DNA of 64,000 nucleotides, taken from Fragilaria crotonensis. Lineage: Eukaryota > Bacillariophyta > Fragilariophyceae > Fragilariales > Fragilariaceae. The stretch is taken from assembly GCA_022925895.1 (NCBI GenBank), contig JAKSYS010000109.1:54796-118795 (forward strand). Reading direction: 5' to 3'. Position 1 is the first letter of the stretch; each line of letters begins with the position of its first letter. Below the pieces are notes generated by a model, which was given only the letters and a program-made list of their open reading frames with translations, was not told where the DNA came from and did no database searches. This document shows positions 36,409 through 45,901 of the stretch, piece after piece. A program made the translations under genes and the position numbers.

Positions 36409-38561
36409 CTATTTCTGCGGAACTGGTAGCAGCATGAAATCCCACGCCGATACAACTTGACTTTCGCTGTAGCCACCGGCTTGCATCGCTTGGCGCTCTA
36501 TTCTTGTCATGATCGAAATACTATCAACAGCTTGATCACCCTTGTATCGTGGACTGAAATGATTCAGTATAAGCCGCTTTGCATTGACACTCCGGGCGAA
36601 GCTTGCTGCCATTTGTGGTGTGGAGTGCCCGTGTGTCATGGAGTCCCGGGTCACACTTCTAAGATCAGCCGCATCCCTGTCGAGAAAGTCCAAGTAGGCG
36701 TTTGTTGCTTCATGAACAACCACGTCGGCATCCATGGCCAGATTAGTCAGTGCACGTGCGTCAGCCGTGTCGCCACAAATCACTACCTTCCTGCCAGCTC
36801 GAGGTGGCTCGACGGCATCCTCTTGGGACACAACAGTGCCATCGGGGAACGTAAACGAGCTTCCCTCGGGAAGATTCTTGATGATCGCCATCGCCTTCAT
36901 AGGTATTTTGAAGCCATTCGCTTTGAGCGCGTCAATGTTACGTAGGACAATGGGTTCGACGAAGTCATTCCTTAGTCTACCAGGTCTGTCTTGCTCCTCA
37001 ACCACATAACCAAGACATGGCACTCCGTGTGACATAGGAGCTGCATAGACTTTAACGTCGTCCTCATCCTCAACTTCCCATACTGGAGCACCATCAAACG
37101 ACATCGGATGATTGTCCTGGGGATAGATATCGCTGAAACAAGATGTTAGACCAAGAAAATGACAGATTCACTGGTATCCTGATTTGAACGCACCGACCGC
37201 CCTCCATCTCTCCAAACTTTGCAGAAGGTTCCAAGGGCATCCTATGCGCCTGGGAAATCCAGCTGTCAGGATCTTCTCCTGCCAAACCTTGCTTTCTCCA
37301 CGTAGCTTCCGGTCCAAATTTGAGCGTATTATAGTATCTGTTAGATTGCCGCGAATAGCGCCATTCCGGTGCCATTGGAATATTCATAATCTCATGTACG
37401 CGATAGGGAGGGACGATACGGGAGATTGAGTATCGAATGGCGACTCGAAGCCACATGCGCAACCCCTCGGGACCGTAAATTTCCAAAGGCGGACTTTCTC
37501 GGTCTCGATCTTGTCCCATGAGACACATCAAGCCTGGAAGGCCAAAGGTGTGATCTCCGTGAGCGTGAGTCAGAAAAATCTTGCTTATTTTCCCAGGTCG
37601 TACACGATTTGTTCGTTGTGCTTGAAGCTGTAAGAAATGCCAAACGTGTGAGCGACGCGGATTGCAATACAAAAACTCAGGTTGACAAAGATCGATAAGA
37701 AGTTGGAAATTCCAAGTCATACTCGAAATGCATCAGAAAATTTGTAAGATGAGAATCAGCAACGGACCGAGAACAATATTCGGTACTCTGACTGGTGCCA
37801 GCATCCGAGTTTCTTCACATGCATTCCAAGGGTGACTACGGCTTTCCCTATCCAAAAAAACGGAAACTTACCTGGGTACATTCACCAACATCAAAGAGCC
37901 AGGTTCCTCCCTGAAAACTGGTTTGTTCGACCACTGGTCCTCCTGCCGACGGCAAATATCTCCTCTGCCAGTGCAATCGAAGGGCCGTACACGAAACACC
38001 CCTTGTGATTCCAGGTGAACAACTGGCGGTCCCCAATGTAATGATATCCATGTCCGAATAGGTCGCGTTTCGTAGCATGGGATGATGCTTTTGTCGGACA
38101 TCGTCATCGGCCAGATTGGTGCAATTCTCGTCGCGCAGGGGAGGGTATTGTTCGTAGAGGTATTCGAACATGTCATCTTTGCTACTTGTCAATCTGATTT
38201 GTGGCATTCTTCCGAGTCGAACATTGTTCGCAATGGGAGTAGTTGACCCTTGACTCGTTGCCCCATGAAGTTCAACATTGGAAGGCTGTGTGTGGAGAGG
38301 CAGTTTCTGTTGAATGTAGTCAATGATATCTTGCTTTCGCTTCAGTTTACTCAGCGCACCACGCTCAAGCACGTTGGAATCTTTCAACAGCTGACGGAGA
38401 TCCTTTACAGTCATCGTGTCAAGATCAGCAGGCATGGAAGCCATACTTCCACTCGATTGTCTCTGTTGCGACCGCGGTACCGGTAGAACAAACGACGAAC
38501 AACTCCATCCAATGAGGAGCGTGAGGAAGATGGATAGCGTTTCGAACTCTCTATTTTTCAT
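36409..38561 (-). CDS. Ribonuclease Z (tRNA 3' processing), probably plastid-targeted, with SAP-like domain
   Basis: There are three exons, complement of 37872-38561, 37194-37627 and 36409-37132. Both introns are GT-AG and the frame is continuous (ECTQ|LQAQ and EGG-R|DIYPQ). The product is about 615 residues. Family knowledge: RNase Z is a metallo-beta-lactamase-fold endonuclease that removes the 3' trailer of pre-tRNAs. Seen: a signal-peptide-like N-terminus (LSIFLTLLIGWSCSSFVLP) with S-F at the likely cleavage site; a SAP-like helix pair (MTVKDLRQLLKDSN...KQDIIDYIQQKL); the start of the catalytic fold, IITLGTASCSPG; the zinc motif THAHGDH at about residues 250-256, followed by GLPGL; and later ligands in CGDTADA, VVHEATNA, HSTPQMAA and LNHFSPRY. 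This matches the short (ELAC1/bacterial) core with an added N-terminal region. The target compartment is inferred. Confidence 0.92.
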
Positions 38562-39793
38562 TTTAGAATCAGCACAGCTAACAGGGAGTTTGTTTATTCG
38601 AACGGCGAAGACAACACGTCCTCATCGTCAATGCATTGATCAGCAATGTGATCGTTTCTGAAACGAGCCCGTGAAAAATTATACTCAGTAGGTGTATGAG
38701 AGTATGAGTGTGAAGATCGGGTGGTTCAGTGGTATGTGGTATGTGGTCAGTCAGTGACAGCTTCATTGACCTCTGCAGAGGGGAAAATTCGATACGGTCG
38801 CCCACCAGAACAGCACTCTACCGCCTTGCATAGCACTGACACGAAAACTAAGCACTACTACTACCGGTAGTAGTAGTACTATACCAGGAATATGCACTTC
38901 AGATACTACTGGTACTAAACTACATGGAACGTAGGACCGTAGGACGTAGGACAGAGGACAGGCCATTGGAAAGGGCGTTATAACTTAGAACTGATGTAGC
39001 ATACGGGAGTACTGTCTTCCACTGATTACTGGTACGGTGTACGGTATTTCTGATAGGGAGAGGAGATGCCTGAGATTCATATGCATATATGTGATATGTG
39101 CTGATGGGTAAAGTTGATGTGGCTGAGTCCCTGTACTGTAGGAGTACTGAGTACAGCCAGTACAGCAGGAGTGTTGCGAGTTGCGATGCTGCGATACGTA
39201 CGGGTCCCAGAGTCCAATTATTTTTTAAGGCTCGACCGGCTCGATTTAGGGGATACACACGGGCTGCCCCGCGTTTCATTTTTAAGCGTGTTCATCACTT
39301 TTTGGCCATTTAAATGTAGACCTAAACGTTTACAAAAAACTTTTGATGAGTTTTCATGTATATTATGGTGCTGCGAGCGCCAGGTATCGTGTATCTACGT
39401 CTGGGTATGCATACCAGGTACTATTTGGGAATATGTGTTCACTTGCAATCTGATACATACGGCGCATTCCCTCCCAAATTGTCCATGACGTCCGGCGCAA
39501 AATGGCTGAAAATCCATTGCTCGATATATTGGTTAGCATGTGGCACAAGGTGTATACTCCGAGTAAGCGTCCACCAAAAACTCTCGCGGAGTTGCCCTTG
39601 GAATTGGACAAGTGGGAAGTCTTGTTCTGTGGACATCAAACTCACAACTACGACTCTAGAGTATACAAACGTCCTGACACAATTCATTGACAATCTGCGG
39701 TGAGGCTTCGCATCTCAACCACATTCATTTCGTTTCACCCCCGACTGCGTTGACTTTCAACTGTACACAGCACTGCTTGGTACAACGAAGTTA
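38562..39793. other. Intergenic, rich in GTAC words and repeat remnants
   Basis: Contains a perfect 24-base palindrome (38854-38877), many TAGTAC/CAGTAC words, and a diverged copy of the 42888-43115 repeat at about 39037-39275. A 62-codon ATG frame at 39502-39690 is open but not recognisable. No firm gene. Confidence 0.45.
39037..39275. repeat. Diverged, one-ended copy of the repeat at 42888-43115
   Basis: Shares ordered blocks with 42965-43115: TACGGTATTTCTG, a GAGATT block, GGTAAAGTTGATGTG, and the end block GGCTCGAT(T)TAGGGGA followed by ACACGG. The opposite inverted end is not visible here. Confidence 0.55.
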
Positions 39794-40093
39794 ATGGAAA
39801 CACTCCAGAAGTCAAAAAGTACGGCGTCACTGAAATCACCACGCATGAGTGTAGTCAACCAACATGCCAGGAGAGGCAATATGTTTCATCGGCAAGATGA
39901 CACTGAAAGCGTTGAAGTTATTCTACTGAAAGAACCAAGTTCTCCTACTTCTACGACGGGCCTTGTCCTTATGGAGGATCCGATGCGACCTTCAAAAGGA
40001 TCTTATCACCTCGTAACCATATCGAGCAGCGAAGACACGGAGGATGTCGAGGATGAGTTGGTGGGCCTTCAATTTCTTCCTGAAGATAAGTAA
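39794..40093 (+). CDS. Small protein of unknown function (99 aa)
   Basis: An ATG-started frame of 99 residues that I do not recognise. It is Ser/Thr/Glu-rich and hydrophilic throughout, with no membrane segment or signal peptide. Its C-terminal part is acidic (SSSEDTEDVEDELVG). Codon use looks coding-like, but there is no homology evidence. It could be part of a larger spliced gene. Confidence 0.35.
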   Translation: METLQKSKSTASLKSPRMSVVNQHARRGNMFHRQDDTESVEVILLKEPSSPTSTTGLVLMEDPMRPSKGSYHLVTISSSEDTEDVEDELVGLQFLPEDK

Positions 40094-40869
40094 CGAAACA
40101 TGATCGTTGCTGACCGAGCATTCCGACGCAACGCTCTGCGACGGAAATACAGTAGATTTCCTTCTCAACTTGTTTCAGCGCACACGCTTCAGATTCGCAA
40201 TTTTGTTTATGAAAGCAACTCTTCACACATCACCTGCCACTTAGGGTAAATTATAAAGATTCCTGTTTTTCATTACAACAATTGTTCTTGCTACCCTTCA
40301 ACTATAATTGTGGAACAAAAGCAATCGCAACCCCTCTCCGGCATTTCCACGACAGAAAGGAAAGACCCAACGGGCACCTCGGCCGCCCAGAGCCATCAAT
40401 CAAGCGACACTGAAATGGATACTCAAAAGCGTTCCACATTGGTATTCATGAGTTTTGAGTCTCTCGAACCGGGTTCACAAACAATTTTCACACTGCATGA
40501 CGGTGTGTCTCAATGCTCTGTTCTCCATGAAAAGTATTGTAGGCACATAGACTTTGAAGCAACGCATACTTGTGAATGTGGGACGCCACATAACGAAAAG
40601 AGGCAAAGATCATTCTGGTTTCTTCCAGGCAAAGTCTGAAGAAGCTTCCTTGGCGAGACCCACAGCAATGGAAATGCATCATGATTCCCTTGCGGCTGCC
40701 AACGAGCACGAGACGACGGAACTTCACAAATTTTGACGGGATTCAAGTTTGAATGAGGTGCTGTTTGGTAGCAAAGTGGAGGGCCCTTCCCTGAGCATAC
40801 TCTTACCATACCTGGATCAGTTGGTACCCACAAAACCAAGCGGCGATCCATACATCAAATAGCGACGCC
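40094..40869 (+). other. Intergenic or unassigned small frame
   Basis: An open frame at 40310-40639 (first in-frame ATG near 40415, about 74 residues) contains a CECGTPH motif, but I do not recognise it. The rest is the 5' flank of the HA-domain gene. Confidence 0.25.
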
Positions 40870-42281
40870 ATGATTCGTGACGACTTTGGATACCCAGTCT
40901 ATCAGGGAGACGATAATGGTTACGATCATCAATCGCGTTACCCACGCATAGTAACAGAAACAGACGCTCAAGGTCGTTTTCACGACCAACATTACCACCG
41001 CGTTGACAGCTTTCCAACACATCGAAGCCATCCGGGCAGAATGTACGCTTCGTCGTTCCCGCCCCATTTTGACGGAAGATCGTACCTGGAAGAGGGAGTC
41101 GATATTGCTCATGAAGGCCCTGGTGGCGAGGATGTGACTAGTGGATTGAATCTTGCATCTCCGATTCCAACGTCGAGAACCCGCAAAAGAGGGAGGCTGG
41201 GATCATTAGAGGATCCATCCTTCCTACCGCCGCTACCAGGAGACACCGAAGACAGATTCGACTTGCTTTCCGGCTATTCGATCTCGGCTGACATGCACAG
41301 CGAACAAGCGATGAAGCGAAGGCGGCAAGGCCCGCATGATCCCGACGGACTCGGTCACGCTACATACGAAGCAGTGGGAATCCTTCCTCATCCAGGAAGC
41401 TTTCATTCTTACGATCAGGATGGCGATCGCCGTTCTTGGGATGACCACCACGCGTCACATGATCATACCTTTGTTGATCCATACCACCAAAATCACACCT
41501 TTGCTGGTCCGATTGGGCATTTTCAGCATTTTCCTCCTTCCGGCGCCAGCAATTTTTCTCATTCTACTCATCACCAGCTGAACTCCCAGAGAACCGCTTC
41601 AACTGACGACGAAACACCAGACAATGACAATGATGATTTGTCGCCCGCATCCGCTCGAATAGACATGAAGTCCGCGGCGACATCAGTGACGAAAACCACA
41701 GGTGGTGAGCGCACTAGCGAGCTCAGATTGCATCCCTCTCCCAAAGAGCTTGAATTTCTCCCCAACCCTCGTGCTAAAGAAGCTCTCTATGTCTGGTACC
41801 AACGACTACGAGAACTTGTTGTATTCAAGAACGAACATGGCCACTCCAACGTGCGCCAGAAGTATCCCCAGAATCCACAACTTGGAATTTGGGTGAATAA
41901 GCAGCGTTGTACTCGAAGTACATTATCAAAGTACAAGTTGGAAGCTTTGGAAGCAGTTGGTTTTGATTGGGGCACTAAGAAAGGCGAGCACGCTTGGCAG
42001 AGTAAGTATAACGAGCTCATCAAATACAAGAAAATCCACAACGACTGTAAGTGAAACACTTCTGCGCCGTACACATGCATCCTCCATTTTTTCAACATTG
42101 TGTTTCTTCATTTCCAGGTCTTGTTCCAACAAAATGCTCGACAAACCCTTCGCTCGGTCGCTGGGTCAGCACCCAACGAGCTCAATACAAGCACTATCGA
42201 GCCAACGAGAGAAGTACCATGACGGCAGCGAAGGTGGAGAAACTGGAGGCGATTGGTTTTGCTTGGTCGATGGTTGAGTAG
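40870..42281 (+). CDS. Helicase-associated (HA) domain protein
   Basis: There are two exons, 40870-42046 and 42118-42281. The intron has a GTAAGT donor and a TTTCCAG acceptor, and the join makes HNDC|LVPTKC in frame. The product is about 446 residues. The first 290 residues are disordered and His/Asp/Ser-rich with a basic patch (SRTRKRGR) that could be a nuclear signal. The C-terminus carries two helicase-associated domains (Pfam HA type). The first is WYQRLRELVVFKNEHGHSNV...LGIWVNKQRCTRSTLSKYK...LEAVGFDW. The second, split by the intron, is KYNELIKYKKIHNDC...LGRWVSTQRAQYK...LEAIGFAW. HA repeats are common in diatom proteins without a helicase core. They are suspected to bind nucleic acid, but the function is unknown. 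Confidence 0.85.
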
Positions 42282-42887
42282 TGCTGACGGAAACGTCGCT
42301 GAGTTTAGGCTCATGCGAAGCTGTTCAACTGTCGAGACCAGCCTCTGCCGGAATCACATGTTATTTCGTCCAAAACAAAGAACCGCGATCCATGACCACT
42401 AAACGATAAAGTTTCTGATGAGATAGCAAAACTCCTGTAATGACCACTTTACCGAAAATCTATGTCATTGTATGCATGGACCATGCGACTGCCCTCATAC
42501 CTCCTGGCTTGGATTGTGCTTGTCATCCAGAGCGATTGATGCCCGTGTTGTGTTAGTGAGTTTGAGGATGAAATTGAGTGGGTTTTGTCCGTAAGATCCG
42601 TACGATTAATTGATATAGATTCTTCGTATGAACAGGATTTCGTCTTTGAAATGTACTTGTACTATGCATACGAGTATGTATTATGTATACACATGCATCA
42701 CTGTATACATACATATGGAATGAAAAGGATACAGTATATGTTGTAACACTGCGTTCATCGTTCATATGTCATATGGAACGCGCACTTGCATACAATCACA
42801 TTTTGGTGTGGGAGAGAATATGTACGATACTGTAGAGATGTAGAGATCGTCGCTTCTACAGTAGCAGTACTGCTAGTAGCTAGTAGT
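42282..42887. other. Intergenic, nothing recognised
   Basis: The 3' flank of the HA-domain gene, then an AT-rich stretch with ATGCATAC/GTATAC words. No coding signal. Confidence 0.4.
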
Positions 42888-43115
42888 GGGAGCCCGTGTA
42901 TGTCCCCTAATCGAGCCGGCCATCACCTGCAGTAGTGTACGGTAGTACTGAGTTCTACTTACTACTGTTAGAATATACGGTATTTCTGTCCTCAGAGGAG
43001 CAGTCTGAGATTTGTAGGTAAAGTTGATGTGTAACTTAATTTGCAATATAATTTATGGAGTCGATTTTTTTAGAAAAGCTCGATCGGCTCGATTAGGGGA
43101 CATACACGGCCTCCC
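42888..43115. mobile_element. Small inverted-repeat element (MITE-like), 228 bp
   Basis: The left end (from 42888, GGGAGCCCGTGTATGTCCCC, continuing TAATCGAGCCGG) is the near-perfect reverse complement of the right end (43084-43115, GGCTCGATTAGGGGACATAC, continuing ACGGCCTCCC). No open frame. A related, partly preserved copy is at 39037-39275. The target-site duplication is not clear. Confidence 0.65.
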
Positions 43116-43375
43116 GTTTGGAAAAAATGCATACTGTACTTAGTAGTACTACAAATTACAATATGGCACATAGTTGCCTTGAGCGACCGTTATCAGAATG
43201 GAGACGCGGGACCACCAGACGCGCACTCGCGTGCACCTCCAACCGTTGAAATTAGTATACAACACTGTATGCTACATGGAGTCTACGGTTCGTTCCCTCA
43301 CAATTTTCCTTTTTCTGGTGGCGGACTGAAGACATTGCGTTGCAAGCCCCTTGTGACATTCGCTTACACGCGATA

Positions 43376-44087
43376 ATGAAAGCGATCACCATGTCTCGAA
43401 GCACAATCATCTGTCTCTTTATCCTTTTCATTTGCGCGTACACTCTTTTCCGTGAAAGAGAGATGCTTGCTGAGGTGAGAGTTGTTTGATTCCGTCAGAT
43501 TGTAAATAGAAAACGATGAAATGCAGTCGCTAATTCCCTTTCGAAATCATCTAAAGATCGAAGCTCCGGATGCAACTGTGGTGGTATCGATTGAGCTCAA
43601 TTTCTATGGATCTAGAATTCAAAAGCTCCTGGCGGGTTCAAAGTTGGATACCGACGATGCGGATTCACAAGGTGTGTCACAACTGCATCGAAGAGCAACT
43701 TCCACAGCAACAGCTCGGCACGATGGCCGGGTACCGATCATTGACGTGAATACGCTCGAGGCTGCCCAGGAAATTGTCAAGACCAAGGCGGACAAGGTCA
43801 GAGCTATTCACGATAAGCGAGTCACTGAGGGAGAGGACGATGCTGACGACGAAGATAATCCACAAACCAATGTTCCACCGAAATTGAGCGCGTTCGATAT
43901 TGCAAAAGAAAAGGTTTTAGACAAAGCTAAGAAGGTAAGGGAAAGCCGGACAAAACGCATTCGCGATGGGAGAATTGAAGCTGGAAGCGCGCTAAAAAAT
44001 AAAGGAAAGACCATTGGCTTAAGAGGGACATCGAGGCACAGAACTCCGACGTCTGGGCCAAGAGACACTAGTGAAGATACCAATTAG
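43376..44087 (+). CDS. Small single-pass membrane protein of unknown function
   Basis: There are two exons, 43376-43474 and 43527-44087. The intron has a GTGAGA donor and an ATGCAG acceptor, and the join LAE|SLIPF is phase 0. The product is about 219 residues. The N-terminus has a hydrophobic helix (STIICLFILFICAYTLF) flanked by positive charge, acting as an uncleaved anchor or signal peptide. The remainder is hydrophilic, with an acidic segment (EGEDDADDEDN) followed by a highly basic C-terminal tail (KKVRESRTKRIRDGR). I do not recognise a domain. An alternative start is the ATG at 43391. Confidence 0.6.
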
Positions 44088-44868
44088 AAATAAGGCAAAA
44101 TGCCCACCGGTCGTGGCAGGTGTGCTTTAGGGTCCTTGGTATCGTGGCAAGCCATTGTCATTTTCTGGCACCAATTTTCATAAGTCGACACAGTCTCCGT
44201 ACAAGGGTTATAGCGATAGGTGTGTTGGAAGATCCTTCACGGTATACTCTGGTTTGATAGGACCTTCCAGTCCACTTTAGTACTTAAGCAGTCTATTGGA
44301 GTACTGCCCTCTGTGTTTGCAAAGCTGGAATATTTGTACTGTACAGCAAAGCACAGAGGATGTGTAAATCGTATTCCGAGTGAATTCCAAACACAAGCTA
44401 TGATTGTTGTAGGTCCTGAAACGTTGTGCCCAGTGCCCATGACAACAGGTATTTTTTGGATGTGCTCCTGGTACTCGGTACGTATACTTGTACGAGCACA
44501 AGATGTATGGTATGATATATGCATAGATATCCTACGCTCCAGTATGTACAAAATGTTGAACAAATTGTTTTGAGTTTTAATACACGCATCATTCTCATTG
44601 ACACATTTTCCAAACTCTGTTCTTTCATTTGGGTTATACAGTTTTGAATACTATATTCAACGGCTAATTTCGCTAAGTATTTTATTCCCTGGAGAGAAGA
44701 GCTCTGGTTCGAACACCATCCCCATACTACAAGTACGTATACTTCCTCACTGAACCGGGCCCGCTGCAATTATACTGCTGTAATGCCGGTACTGTATACC
44801 TCGTACAGGTTTATCCTCGACAGCTATGGCCGATCAACACAATTACACTCCTTCCGTTCGCAACAAAG
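44088..44868. other. Intergenic, nothing recognised
   Basis: Only short frames. The last part is the 5' flank of the four-helix membrane protein gene. Confidence 0.4.
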
Positions 44869-45539
44869 ATGGCTCCATCTTCGCAGGATGACGTTCCCGG
44901 CGACGAAGAAGAACACACAGATAAGGAATCACTCCTTAGTAAGCTGTTCACATCCTGTGCGGATGATCCGAAGGGATCAGTGCACAGAGCCTGGGGAGTG
45001 AGCCTCATCTTTCTCGTGATTTATTTCGCGCTTGCTGTCATTGAGAGTAAGTCGAACCGCACAATTACATGTTGTTTCGAATTCTATTTTGGATCATTGA
45101 CTAAATAGATTGTTTTCATTCTCTTGCGTTCTTGCCATTCGCAGTGCTCAACCTGCAATCTAGAGGCGGATCTCGTGCACTCGTAATGGCCGCCATTTGG
45201 ACTGGTATCTTGCATTTGATTTTGGCAATTCTCGGGACGTTTGTCCTCAAGCGATTTCCAACTTCTTTTGCACTAGGTTTCTTCCTCGGAATTCTTGTAG
45301 TCTGCGCCAATCAAAATATCATTCTATTTGGAGTCTTCCACGGGTATTCCTATGGAAATGTCAGGACCAATCACATCTTCTCGAGTCTGTGCTTCATCGT
45401 GGCGGTGGTTCTGATTTTCTTCACGGCCATTTTAGTGCACTTTCGGGATGCTTTGGTGGTGGCGCCTATTGATGTCAAGGGGCTACGGGATCGCTCGAAG
45501 GACCAGGCTTCGGCGGATTATCAAGCTGATCGAACTTGA
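44869..45539 (+). CDS. Four-helix membrane protein of unknown function
   Basis: There are two exons, 44869-45046 and 45145-45539. The donor is GTAAGT and the acceptor TTCGCAG, and the join (AVIE-M-LNLQ) is in frame. The product is about 190 residues. Four hydrophobic helices are visible: VSLIFLVIYFALAVI, MAAIWTGILHLILAILGTFV, ALGFFLGILVVCANQNIILF, and FSSLCFIVAVVLIFFTAILV. The N-terminus is acidic and the C-terminus hydrophilic, both probably cytosolic. No family recognised; the general layout resembles small tetraspanning vesicle or organelle proteins, but that is only topology. Confidence 0.65.
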
Positions 45540-45901
45540 GGTGCTCGTGTGACAAGTACGATTGGATAGCTGTATTAGAGGGATTGCATCTCAGTCTAAC
45601 AAGACCTTGCACTGACTTAACCGCATTGCTTAGTGTGAATTTTTAATGTACTCCACGGTCATTGGCCGAACGTTTGCAATGGATAGCTTCAAGAACCAAG
45701 TGTACATTGTACGAAGAATATCGTTCTTGAAGGGCGGCAGCGGCCTACGAAAAGTCAAATGTGGCTATGTGCAGCGATTCGAGTTCAATTATTGGCGCGC
45801 CAGTCTGTCGGTGACGTCCACATCTGGTACCGAAGGAAACAGAGGCAAAGTACGCTTCAATGTCACGGCAGACTCCAGCGTGACGACGTTCTCTTCTTCT
45901 T

